Positions 1 to 7,374 of a stretch of 15,909 bases of DNA are shown piece after piece. Made by a program: the position numbers and the translations under genes. Origin of the DNA: DATAFO01 sp046728015 (lineage in GTDB: Bacteria > Actinomycetota > Thermoleophilia > Solirubrobacterales > 70-9); NCBI GenBank assembly GCA_046728015.1, contig JBKPDQ010000079.1, forward strand, positions 1 through 15,909, written 5' to 3'. A model generated the notes under the pieces. The model was given only the letters and a program-made list of their open reading frames with translations. It ran no database searches and was not told where the DNA came from. The stretch's first letter is position 1. Each line of letters starts with the position of its first letter.

Positions 1-329
<329 letters not shown>

Positions 330-407
330 TTACCCTTTTGGTTCTGGAGGTGCAGTTTTCAAGCCCAGCCGGGGCCCGCACGCGCAAGCGGTGCGGTCTC
401 GCGGATT

Positions 408-523
408 TTCGGTGGCTATGGCGAGGGGGAAACACCTCTTCCCATTCCGAACAGAGCAGTTAAGCCCCTCAGCGCCGATGGTACTTGGTGCTCACGCGCC
501 TGGGAGAGTAGGTCGCCGCCGAT
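408..523 (+). rRNA. 5S ribosomal RNA
   Basis: A 5S rRNA of about 116 bases. The 5' strand TCGGTGGC (409-416) pairs with GCCGCCGA near 515-522 to form the terminal helix. The conserved core CCATTCCGAACAGAGCAGTT and the GGGAGAGTAGGTCGCCGCC end are both present. The 23S-5S spacer (about 330-407) holds no tRNA. It contains a short hairpin (CCGCAC 376-381 with GTGCGG 391-396) that may help rRNA processing. Ends are inferred from the helix and could move by 1-3 bases. Confidence 0.95.
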
Positions 524-531
524 TTGATCCT

Positions 532-555
532 GAGAGCCGCCTCCGGGCGGCTCTC
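532..555 (+). terminator. Hairpin at end of rRNA operon
   Basis: A perfect 10-bp stem, GAGAGCCGCC / GGCGGCTCTC, closes on a four-base TCCG loop nine bases after the 5S gene. Position and strength make it the likely transcription end of the rRNA operon. No T-run follows (CTGATGCGC), so it is not a textbook intrinsic terminator. It could also protect or help process the 3' end. Confidence 0.7.
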
Positions 556-621
556 CTGATGCGCGCATCGCCCCTCGACACCGCCCCGGGCGCGGGGTAC
601 GATCGGCGGCGGGACCGACGC

Positions 622-2025
622 ATGGAACCGGTCACAGCGGAGAGGGAGGTCGACGCAGCCGTGCTGCGCGAGCTCGAGGCTTCATTCGGCGGCGAGCTCG
701 TCCGTCCAAGCGATCCGACCTACGATGACGCCCGACGGATCTGGAACGGGTCGATTGATCGCAGGCCTGGTCTGATCGCGAGATGTACCGGGGTCGCCGA
801 CGTCGTCTCCGCGATGCGATTCGCACGCGAGAATGAGCAGCTCGTCGCGCTGCGAAGCGGCCGCCACAGCTACCCCGGCCTCTGCGTGTGCGACGGGGGA
901 ATGGTGATCGATCTCGGGCAGATGAAGGGGATTCGCGTCGCGCCCGAGGGGCGCACGGCGAGGGCCCAGGCCGGGGTCCTGCTCGGAGACCTGGATCGGG
1001 AGGCACAGGCCTTCGGCCTCGCCGTTCCAGCTGGGATCGTCACCCACACGGGGCTCGCAGGCCTCACGCTCGGCGGAGGGGTCGGCTGGCTCGAGCGCAA
1101 GTACGGACTGACCGTCGATCAGCTCCTTGGCGTCGACATGGTCACCGCCGCCGGTGAGTTCGTCAGAGCGAGCGCCGAGGAGAATGCAGACCTCTTTTGG
1201 GGGCTGCGAGGTGGCGGCGGGAACTTCGGCGTGGTCACCGAGTTCGAGTTTCGGCTGAATCCGGTGGGCCCACAGGTGCTCGCCGGGCCGATCATCTGGC
1301 CGGTCGAGGACTCCCCGGAGGTGCTTCGCTTCTACCGCGACTGGATCAAGGAGGTGCCGGACGAGCTGACCACGATCGTCACCCATCGTCGCGTCCTACC
1401 GGTACCCACGATCCCAGAGGAGCTCCATGGCAGGCACGTGGTGATCGTCGGGAGCTGCTTCGCCGGGCCCGTCGAGGAAGGCGAGCGAGTCCTCAAGCCG
1501 CTACGGGAGTTCGGCCAGCCGCTGCTCGACGGTTGCGCCCCGATGCCCTTCACGAAGCACCAGGCGAGCCTCGATCCCAGCTTTCCCCACGGCTGGTGGT
1601 ACTACATCCGCTCGTGCAACCTGGCCGAGCTGACCGATGAAGTGATCGACGTACTGGTCGATCACGCGCTCAGGATCACTTCCCCCGTGACCGTCTTCTC
1701 GATCTTCCATCTCGGTGGCGCCGTGGCCCGAGTGGGCGAGGACGAGACGCCGATCGCAGCTCGCACCTCAGGCCACATCGTGAACGTAGTCGGGATAACC
1801 ACGACTGGCGATGGATTCGAGGATGAGCGGGAGTGGGCGCGCGGACTGTGGAGCGCCCTCCAGCCCTACCACCAGGACGTCTACGTCAACTTCCTGATGG
1901 AGGAGGGGGAGGACCGAATTCGAGAGGCCTACGGCGCCGCGAAGTACGACCGCCTCAAGGCGCTCAAGCGCAAGTACGACCCGGACAACTTCTTCCGTCT
2001 CAACCAGAACATCCCGCCGGCTTAA
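622..2025 (+). CDS. FAD-binding oxidoreductase, berberine-bridge-enzyme type
   Basis: A 467-residue flavin oxidoreductase of the FAD_binding_4 plus BBE architecture. Such enzymes oxidise alcohols, sugars or secondary metabolites and pass electrons to oxygen or another acceptor. The substrate here is unknown. Residues about 50-215 form the FAD domain, with RSGRHSYPG (His82 is the expected covalent flavin attachment residue), GLAGLTLGGGVGWLERKYGL at 144-163 and GLRGGGGNFGVVTEF near 194-208. The C-terminal BBE segment (421-467) ends with YDPDNFFRLNQNIPP, as usual. The second flavin-linking cysteine of bicovalent members is absent: the loop reads VPAGIVTHTG. No signal peptide is seen, so it is probably cytoplasmic. 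The open frame runs upstream through the 5S gene, so the start must be chosen. ATG 622 gives a normal length, but GTG 661 has a much better ribosome site ten bases upstream and would remove 13 residues. Its closest neighbour is the rRNA terminator; it appears monocistronic. Confidence 0.88.
   Translation: MEPVTAEREVDAAVLRELEASFGGELVRPSDPTYDDARRIWNGSIDRRPGLIARCTGVADVVSAMRFARENEQLVALRSGRHSYPGLCVCDGGMVIDLGQMKGIRVAPEGRTARAQAGVLLGDLDREAQAFGLAVPAGIVTHTGLAGLTLGGGVGWLERKYGLTVDQLLGVDMVTAAGEFVRASAEENADLFWGLRGGGGNFGVVTEFEFRLNPVGPQVLAGPIIWPVEDSPEVLRFYRDWIKEVPDELTTIVTHRRVLPVPTIPEELHGRHVVIVGSCFAGPVEEGERVLKPLREFGQPLLDGCAPMPFTKHQASLDPSFPHGWWYYIRSCNLAELTDEVIDVLVDHALRITSPVTVFSIFHLGGAVARVGEDETPIAARTSGHIVNVVGITTTGDGFEDEREWARGLWSALQPYHQDVYVNFLMEEGEDRIREAYGAAKYDRLKALKRKYDPDNFFRLNQNIPPA
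641..650 (+). promoter_or_regulatory. Strong Shine-Dalgarno that may set an alternative oxidase start
   Basis: AGAGGGAGGT ends ten bases before an in-frame GTG at 661. The ATG at 622 has no comparable site (GGCGGGACCGACGC precedes it). This favours GTG 661 as the real start, or as a second one. Family members usually begin 10-20 residues before the GELV-type motif, which fits both choices. Confidence 0.45.
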
Positions 2026-2029
2026 GCAA

Positions 2030-2058
2030 GAAGAGGCTGCCCATTCGGGCGGCTCTTC
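2030..2058. terminator. Bidirectional terminator between converging genes
   Basis: GAAGAGGCTGCCC pairs with GGGCGGCTCTTC across an ATTC loop, with one bulged G and one G-U pair. It starts four bases after the oxidase stop codon. The plus strand continues CTCTTACC and the minus strand continues TTGCTTAAG. It could therefore end transcription of the oxidase gene on the plus strand and of the SOS gene block arriving on the minus strand. Confidence 0.6.
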
Positions 2059-2142
2059 CTCTTACCGGGGTCTCTTCTGCCTAGGGTCCCGCGTCGTGGA
2101 CCTCGCCCTTCCGGCGCCGGCAAGTCCGCTCGGCCGTTCCGG

Positions 2143-2394
2143 TCAGGCGAGGTCCCGCAGACGAACGCGATCGGCGCCGTCGCGCTGCGCATCGCAGCGC
2201 CCGCGGCGCGGCGGCCGGTCGCTTCCGGCGGTGGACCGTGCGAGCGCCTCCCAGCCGGCGTCGCCGGCTCGCTCGCAAGCTGGCCCATCCGCGGGAAGTG
2301 GCTCCAGGCCGTACTCGCCCAGGGTCGCGAAGTCGAGCGCGAGGTCCACCGCGCCTGCAAGCCGCTGGGCGAAGCTTGTGCGTCCGTTGACCAT
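2143..2394 (-). CDS. Small protein of unknown function under its own LexA box
   Basis: An 83-residue frame on the minus strand, downstream of dnaE2. I do not recognise the family. The N-terminal part (about 8-30) is an amphipathic, helix-prone stretch reading RLAGAVDLALDFATLGEYGL. The rest (about 31-83) is rich in Pro, Arg, Gly and Asp and looks disordered, with two cysteines (Cys40, Cys67). There is no signal peptide or membrane segment. Third codon positions are mostly G or C, as in its neighbours, which supports real coding. ATG 2394 is the first start codon after the predicted transcription start near 2418. An in-frame ATG at 2430 lies inside the promoter and operator, so it was not used. 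No clear Shine-Dalgarno is visible. A LexA box 31 bases before the start, overlapping a -10 element, implies SOS induction independent of, or in addition to, read-through from dnaE2. The 3' end is followed by the shared hairpin at 2030-2058. A product acting with the mutasome, or as an SOS checkpoint factor, is only a guess. Confidence 0.6.
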   Translation of the reverse strand: MVNGRTSFAQRLAGAVDLALDFATLGEYGLEPLPADGPACERAGDAGWEALARSTAGSDRPPRRGRCDAQRDGADRVRLRDLA

Positions 2395-2422
2395 CGCGGG
2401 CGAGACTAGGAACGGCCTCGGA

Positions 2423-2438
2423 CAGAACATACGTTCTG
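2423..2438 (-). promoter_or_regulatory. LexA operator (SOS box) of the small gene
   Basis: CAGAACATACGTTCTG has perfect six-base half sites (CAGAAC / GTTCTG) around a four-base centre. It matches the actinobacterial and Bacillus-type SOS box GAAC-N4-GTTC. It sits 33 bases after the dnaE2 stop codon and covers the predicted -10 element of the minus-strand gene that starts at 2394. The plus strand beyond it is only the antisense of dnaE2, so the minus-strand gene is the clear target. Confidence 0.8.
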
Positions 2439-2453
2439 CAAGGGATCTTGCAA
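2426..2453 (-). promoter_or_regulatory. Predicted promoter of the small SOS gene
   Basis: On the minus strand, TTGCAA (2453-2448) is a fair -35 element. After a 16-base spacer, TATGTT (2431-2426) is a fair -10 element that lies inside the LexA box. The expected transcription start is near 2418, giving a leader of about 24 bases. LexA bound here would block the polymerase directly. Confidence 0.5.
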
Positions 2454-2471
2454 TTGCCTGCAAAATGCCGG

Positions 2472-5400
2472 TCATCCGCGCCTGCCAAAACTGTGCGCTC
2501 GAGGCGCGACGGCGGCCACCTCCTCGGCGCCGTCCCGCGTCTGAGGAGACCCGCCGGCCGCGACGCCAGCCTCGTCGCGCCCCGTCTCGCGCTCGACCGG
2601 CGGCTCGATGTGCCGGACCTCCGCCAGGCCCGCGCTGGGCGCCTGCAGGCGCTCCACCGAGTCGGCAACCACGTTGGTGACACCCTCGCGACGCTCCAGT
2701 CGGCCCTTCGCAAGCGCAAGCGCCGCCGTCCGCACCGCCATCCGACACCGCGCATAGGTGGGCGGCGGGACGATCAAGTTGATAACGCCGTGCTCGTCCT
2801 CGAACAGCATGAACACGACCCCGCGCGCGGTCGCCGGGCGCTGACGGGCGACCACCAGTCCCGCAACCGTCACCTCGTTGCCGTCCGGCAATCGCTGCAT
2901 GTCCGCACTCGTCGCCACCTCCTCGCCGAGCTCGCCCCGCAGCAGCTGCATCGGATGCTCTCCCAGCGTGACCCCGGTCGAGGCGTAGTCGGCGACGATC
3001 CGCTCCCACGAGTCGAGCGGTTGCAGCTCGGGAGCGGGGGAGAGGGGTAGCGGCAGCGAGAGCTGCGCCTGCTTGCGACTGCGCATCCGCTCCGCGCCGC
3101 GCGCGACACCCAGCCGCCAGAGATCGTCGCGCCGCAGGGTGTCGCCGGCCGCAATGCCAAGCGATCGGCACGCGCCGGCCCAAGCCAGCCGCTCGAGCCC
3201 GTCGCGACCCATCCCAGAGCGCGAGGCCAGCTCGGCCAAATCAGCGTATTCGCCACCGCGCTCGCGCTCGGCGACCAGCGTCTTCGCCTCGTCCTCGGCG
3301 ACACCCTTCACGTACCCAAGGCCGATCCGCACGGCCGGCACGCCATCAACCCTCTCCACCGAACACTCCACGCCGCTGCGATCGACGTCGGCGCCCAGCA
3401 CCTCGATCCCGCGCCGCTGCGCCTCGTGGACCAGCGCGTCCGGCGGATAGAAGCCCATCGGCTGTTCGTTGAGCAGCGAGCACAGGAACTCGGCGCCGTA
3501 GTGAACCCGCAGCCACATCGACTGATAGCCGAGCAGGGCGAAGGCAGCCGCGTGCGACTTCGGAAACCCGAAGCCCGAGAACCCCTCCACCTGCTCGTAC
3601 ACCCGCTCCGCCACCGCGCGCTCGGTGCCCTGCTCGACGGCCCCCTCAATGAATCGCTCCCGATACGCACGCAGGGCCGACTCCGAGCGCTTGCGGCTCA
3701 TCGCCCGCCGCAACCCCTCCGCCTCGCCGGCGGAGAACCCCGCCAGCGCCATCGCCACCTGGATCACCTGATCCTGAAACACGATCGCGCCCAGCGTGTC
3801 GCTGAGGATCGGGACCAGGGAGGGATGCTCGTACGGCACCTCATACGCCGGGTCTGAGCGCAGCAATCGCTTGCGCTCGAGGTACGGATGCACCGCACCC
3901 CCCTGAATCGGCCCCGGCCGCACCAGCGCCACCTGCACGATCAAGTCGTCGAGGTTCTCGGGCCGGCTACGCGGCAGCATCTGCATCTGCGCCCTGCTCT
4001 CGATCTGAAACGTGCCGGTCGTCTCCGCCGCGCGAATCCCCTCCCAAACCGCCGCGTCGTCGAGCGGAACGCGCGAGAGGTCCACGCGCTTCCCGCGGAC
4101 GCGAGCGATCTCATCGACGCAGCGCTCCACCGCCGACAGCATCCCCAGCCCCAGCAGGTCGATCTTCAAAAAGCCCGCATCCGAGCACGAATCCTTGTCC
4201 CACTGCACGAGCTGGCGCCCCTCCATCGCCGCCGGCTGCACCGGACAGACGTCGATCAGCGGCCTGGTGGAGAGCACCATCCCGCCCGGGTGCTGAGAGA
4301 CGTGGCGCGGCAGCCCCCACGCCTCGCGCGCCAACCGAGCGAGCGCTTGCCAGCGTCCCGACCGGGCGCGCCCCATCCCAATCGCCTCGGCGATGTCGCG
4401 CTCGACCTCCTCCGGACGTCCGTACATGTCTACTATCCCGGCTACCCGCTCGATCTCTCCCGCCGGCAACCCCAGCGCCTTGCCGAAGTCGCGAACCGCT
4501 CCACGAGAGCGATAGGTCGCGAACGCCGCGACCAGCGCCGACCGATCTGCTCCGTAGCGCTCGTGGACGCGCGGGATCAGCTTCTCGCGCACATCGCGCG
4601 GGAAATCGAGGTCGATGTCCGGCATCTCCGAGATCTCGTCGTTGAGGAAACGGCCGAGGAACAGGCCAGCCCGCACGGGATCGACGTGAGAGAGCCCGGT
4701 CAGATAGCAGACGACCGAGCTCACACTCGACCCGCGTCCGCGGCCGGGCGGGAGCAGGTTTCGCGCGGTGTCGGGCCCGCGCACTTCCGTCGCCACCTCG
4801 CGCGCTAACTCGAGCAGGTCGAAATGAAGGAGGAAGAACCCAGACAGGCCGAGCGAGCGGATCACACGCAACTCCTCCTCCAATCGGGGCTCCGCCTCGG
4901 CGCGCTCCGGCGTGCCGGCGTAGCGATGCTCCAGCCGAGCTCGGCAGATCTCGGCCAGCGTGCGATCGGCCTCGGGATCCTCAGCGCCCGGATAGCGGTA
5001 GCCGAGATTGCGAGTGAGGTCGAACTCCAACCGCTCGGCGAGCCGGCGAGTCTCGGCCACCGCGTCCGGATGGTCGGCAAACCTCGCCGCCATCTCGCCG
5101 GGCGAAGCGAGGGCGCTGCTCGCGTTGCCCCGCCGCTGGGGCTCGGTCTCCTCCAGCGTCGCGCGCAGCCTCACCGCCACCAGCGCATCCTGGAGCGCCG
5201 CCCGCGAGCGATCGTGGGCGTGCACGTTTCCGGTCGCCACGCACGGCACCCCGAGGTCGGAGGCAAGCGCAGCCAGCCAGCGGTTTCGAGTGCGATCGCG
5301 CCGCCAGAACGGTCGCTGAAGCTCGACCCGGAAGCGCTCGCGCCCGAACGCCGCGACCAGCCTGCGACCCAGCTCCCGGGCGCGCAGCGCGTCGGCGGGG

Positions 5401-5915
5401 GAGGGCATGCCCGCGGCGCGCTCGAAGACGCCGGCGAGCGCGCCCTCGTGAGCGCAGCCGGAAAGGCAAACCAGGCCGTCGGCGTGGCCCTCGAGCACGT
5501 CCAAGGGCAGGCAAGGGGGGAGGGGCTCGCGACCTGGTTTGGGCCGGGTCTCCGCATGCGCCACGGTGAGCAGGCGGCAGAGGTTGCGCCACCCGGTTGC
5601 GTTTTCGACCAAGAGCGTCAGGTGGAAAGGCTGGGTAGGGGAGCAGGGTCGATCACCATGGCGATTTTCTTCGGAGATGCCGAAATCAGGCGCCAGATCC
5701 CCGTCCACGACCGTGAGCTCGGCACCGGTGATCGCGCGCACGCCGAGTGGCTCACATGCCTGCGCGAACTCCATCGAGCCCCAGACCCCGTCGTGATCGG
5801 TGAGCGCGAAGGCCTCGTAGCCATGCTCGGCGGCGGCGATCGCAAGCTCCTCCGGCAGCGATGCACCGTCGAGGAAGGAGTAGGAGGAGTGCGCGTGGAG
5901 CTCGGCGTAGCTCAT
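2472..5915 (-). CDS. dnaE2: Error-prone DNA polymerase DnaE2 (ImuC)
   Basis: A 1147-residue C-family polymerase, the translesion enzyme of the ImuB/DnaE2 mutasome. It extends DNA past damage and makes damage-induced mutations. The PHP domain starts at the N-terminus, with H7, H9, D16, LTDHDG at 39-43, E66, H98 and C154. The polymerase core has MPDIDLDFP at 431-439 (D435 and D437 are the likely catalytic acids) and KIDLLGLGML at 584-593, with D586 as the third acid. GFGFPKSHAAAFALLGYQS at 781-799 is typical of the family. A clamp-binding-like motif QLSLPL lies at 951-956, and an OB-fold covers about 1015-1090. The last 55 residues or so are an Ala/Glu-rich tail ending in RAHSFGRRG, which makes it somewhat longer than many DnaE2 proteins. 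One PHP metal position reads Asn (N230 in GNVHAH) where exonuclease-active relatives have Asp. ATG 5915 is only three bases past the stop of the DUF6504-like gene, so translation is probably coupled within an SOS-induced operon that starts at imuB. Confidence 0.96.
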   Translation of the reverse strand: MSYAELHAHSSYSFLDGASLPEELAIAAAEHGYEAFALTDHDGVWGSMEFAQACEPLGVRAITGAELTVVDGDLAPDFGISEENRHGDRPCSPTQPFHLTLLVENATGWRNLCRLLTVAHAETRPKPGREPLPPCLPLDVLEGHADGLVCLSGCAHEGALAGVFERAAGMPSPADALRARELGRRLVAAFGRERFRVELQRPFWRRDRTRNRWLAALASDLGVPCVATGNVHAHDRSRAALQDALVAVRLRATLEETEPQRRGNASSALASPGEMAARFADHPDAVAETRRLAERLEFDLTRNLGYRYPGAEDPEADRTLAEICRARLEHRYAGTPERAEAEPRLEEELRVIRSLGLSGFFLLHFDLLELAREVATEVRGPDTARNLLPPGRGRGSSVSSVVCYLTGLSHVDPVRAGLFLGRFLNDEISEMPDIDLDFPRDVREKLIPRVHERYGADRSALVAAFATYRSRGAVRDFGKALGLPAGEIERVAGIVDMYGRPEEVERDIAEAIGMGRARSGRWQALARLAREAWGLPRHVSQHPGGMVLSTRPLIDVCPVQPAAMEGRQLVQWDKDSCSDAGFLKIDLLGLGMLSAVERCVDEIARVRGKRVDLSRVPLDDAAVWEGIRAAETTGTFQIESRAQMQMLPRSRPENLDDLIVQVALVRPGPIQGGAVHPYLERKRLLRSDPAYEVPYEHPSLVPILSDTLGAIVFQDQVIQVAMALAGFSAGEAEGLRRAMSRKRSESALRAYRERFIEGAVEQGTERAVAERVYEQVEGFSGFGFPKSHAAAFALLGYQSMWLRVHYGAEFLCSLLNEQPMGFYPPDALVHEAQRRGIEVLGADVDRSGVECSVERVDGVPAVRIGLGYVKGVAEDEAKTLVAERERGGEYADLAELASRSGMGRDGLERLAWAGACRSLGIAAGDTLRRDDLWRLGVARGAERMRSRKQAQLSLPLPLSPAPELQPLDSWERIVADYASTGVTLGEHPMQLLRGELGEEVATSADMQRLPDGNEVTVAGLVVARQRPATARGVVFMLFEDEHGVINLIVPPPTYARCRMAVRTAALALAKGRLERREGVTNVVADSVERLQAPSAGLAEVRHIEPPVERETGRDEAGVAAGGSPQTRDGAEEVAAVAPRAHSFGRRG

Positions 5916-5918
5916 GAC

Positions 5919-6158
5919 CTAGGCACGCTGCTCGAACCAGCGCCCGTCCTCGTCGGGCTCGCGAAAGACGACCAGGTCGCGGCCGTCGGCGAGGACAAGC
6001 TCGAAATAGCGGCGGCTGAGCGGCTTAGGCGTCCACCACAGGTCTTCGACCAGCCATTCCTCCCGCACCGCCTCCACCACAACCGCGTCCACCGCCTTGG
6101 GAACGCCATCGGATCCCGCGGTCACGTCGACAGGCCTCGGCCAGTAGACGCCCGTCAC
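5919..6158 (-). CDS. Small DUF6504-like protein of the mutasome operon
   Basis: A 79-residue protein. From memory of the family, it resembles DUF6504 proteins: a hydrophobic strand (residues 24-32), then EEWLVEDLWW (33-42), RRYFELVLADG (49-59), a VVFREP strand and a final GRWFEQR (72-78). This suggests a small all-beta fold with several exposed tryptophans. The biochemical role is unknown. GTG 6158 overlaps the imuB stop as GTGA, and its own stop is three bases before dnaE2, so it is bracketed by the two translesion proteins and should be co-expressed with them under LexA. A part in assembling or stabilising the ImuB-DnaE2 complex is an inference from position only. It has no signal peptide or membrane segment. 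I am confident that it is a gene and less so of the family name. Confidence 0.8.
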   Translation of the reverse strand: MTGVYWPRPVDVTAGSDGVPKAVDAVVVEAVREEWLVEDLWWTPKPLSRRYFELVLADGRDLVVFREPDEDGRWFEQRA

Positions 6159-7360
6159 GATTGCTCACGGGGCTCGGGGAACGGCGTCAACATCGCCCGG
6201 CGTTCGGGCACCCGCGAGTTGGGATCGACCTCGACCACGCGCAGGACCGCGTCCCGGCCGGCAGCGGTTCGAGCCTGGCGAACGGCTTCCCCGAGCCTTC
6301 CACGCCGCCGTTGCGCAGGCGAGCGGTCGAGCGCCCCCTGATCGTTGGCCCGCGTCCCCAACTCAATAGCGCGCAGACCGAGCTCCGTCGCCGGCCCCGG
6401 GAGTCGCCCGAGCTTCGGGGACAGAGCCAGGCGCACCCGCTCGGGGTCGGCGGTGGCGCTGCGTAGCGTCACCTCGACGCGCCAGCTGCCGCCGGCTGCA
6501 AGCCGCGCCTCGAGCCGCAGCCTGCGCAGACTTCGCTCTTGGCGGACCGGATTGGCAATCAAGCGCTCGATCAGGAGGTCGATCGCGTGCTGGAACTGCG
6601 TCCCCGAGGCCGCCTCGGGCAGCTCGATCCGTTCGACCAAGTCCTGCGGCGGCCGACGTGGGCGCAGCGGCTCCTCGACTCCCCGCGCCATTCGCAGCGC
6701 CCGCAGTCCCGGCTCGCCGAAGCGATCGGCAACCGCCGTCGCCGGAAGCGAGGCAAGGTCGCCCAGCGTCAGCACGCCAAGCCGCTCCAGCACGTCGATG
6801 TCGAACACATCCTCTGGGAGGAACTCACGCAGGACGCCGATGTGCAGCCGGGCGAGGAGCCGGGCGGCGGCATCGCCGGTGACAATCGGTGGCGGCCGGC
6901 GCGGGCGCGAACGATTGGCGGCGGCGAAGGCCACCAGGCGATTCGACCCCGCGCCGATCCGCGCCGGAGGTCCCAGCGCCCGGCGCGCTCGAGACAGCAC
7001 CGCCACGGGTGGGCCGTAGAGCCCACGCAAAGCCTCGACCGCGAAGAAGGCACCGCCCGGCCACCCCGGCTCGACCGCCGCACCCATCCCTTCCAGCCGC
7101 CGCAGCGAGCCCTCCCAGATCGCATCCGCTCGCGCCAGCTCAGGCGCCAGCAGCACCAGCGCGGGGCACCGGGCGAGCGCCTCACCCAGCCGCATCCCCG
7201 CCCGGACGCCAAACGCCTCGGCTGCCCCCGACGCCTCGCCAATCACCTGCGGCCCGCCGGGCTCCGGCGCCAGCGCGACCGCCCTGCCGATCAGCTCGCG
7301 CCGCCCTTCTCCGAGGGCCGCCTGGAGGGAGAGGCGAGGGATCAGCGCACAGGCGATCAT
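6155..7360 (-). CDS. imuB: ImuB, catalytically dead Y-family polymerase adaptor
   Basis: A 401-residue Y-family DNA polymerase homologue that normally bridges DnaE2 and the sliding clamp. The N-terminal motif, where active enzymes have a DxDxFFA-type sequence, reads CALIPRLSLQAAL (4-16) with no acidic residue. The usual SxDE position reads GWPGGAFFAVEALRGLYG (99-116), so both catalytic sites are gone, as expected for ImuB. A helix-hairpin-helix segment lies at about 191-215 (LERLGVLTLGDLASLP) and the little-finger-like region at about 240-330. The C-terminal block AVRQARTAAGRDAVLRVVEV (359-378), followed by VPERRAMLTPF, is typical of ImuB. The usual clamp motif before it (QLSLF-like) is replaced by DQGALD (340-345). 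ATG 7360 was chosen because it directly follows the LexA box and coincides with the predicted transcription start, giving a leaderless message. Longer frames starting at 7369 or 7396 would begin inside the operator or the -35 element. No imuA gene lies next to it. Confidence 0.93.
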   Translation of the reverse strand: MIACALIPRLSLQAALGEGRRELIGRAVALAPEPGGPQVIGEASGAAEAFGVRAGMRLGEALARCPALVLLAPELARADAIWEGSLRRLEGMGAAVEPGWPGGAFFAVEALRGLYGPPVAVLSRARRALGPPARIGAGSNRLVAFAAANRSRPRRPPPIVTGDAAARLLARLHIGVLREFLPEDVFDIDVLERLGVLTLGDLASLPATAVADRFGEPGLRALRMARGVEEPLRPRRPPQDLVERIELPEAASGTQFQHAIDLLIERLIANPVRQERSLRRLRLEARLAAGGSWRVEVTLRSATADPERVRLALSPKLGRLPGPATELGLRAIELGTRANDQGALDRSPAQRRRGRLGEAVRQARTAAGRDAVLRVVEVDPNSRVPERRAMLTPFPEPREQS

Positions 7361-7374
7361 CGAACACATGTTCG
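7361..7374 (-). promoter_or_regulatory. LexA operator (SOS box) of the imuB operon
   Basis: CGAACACATGTTCG carries perfect half sites CGAAC / GTTCG around four bases, matching the actinobacterial LexA consensus. It ends exactly one base before the imuB ATG and covers the predicted -10 element. LexA binding would stop initiation of the whole imuB-DUF6504-dnaE2 operon until DNA damage. Confidence 0.88.

Noticed and set aside
330..407. Possible tRNA gene in the 23S-5S spacer
   Set aside because: The spacer is only about 78 bases and has no cloverleaf or T-loop signature; only a small hairpin is visible.
2395..3183. N-terminal extension of the small SOS gene into the dnaE2 region
   Set aside because: It overlaps dnaE2 in another frame, and the promoter with the operator lies downstream of that region.
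2143..3183. Idea that the frame overlapping the dnaE2 C-terminus shows a frameshifted polymerase
   Set aside because: dnaE2 is continuous from PHP to OB-fold and ends with a family-like RAHSF tail. The other frame has no polymerase motifs before the small gene begins.
4824..6341. Long plus-strand open frame (505 codons) opposite dnaE2
   Set aside because: It is antisense to the well-supported dnaE2 and DUF6504-like genes. Its translation is Arg/Gly/His-rich without family motifs, as expected from high-GC mirror frames.
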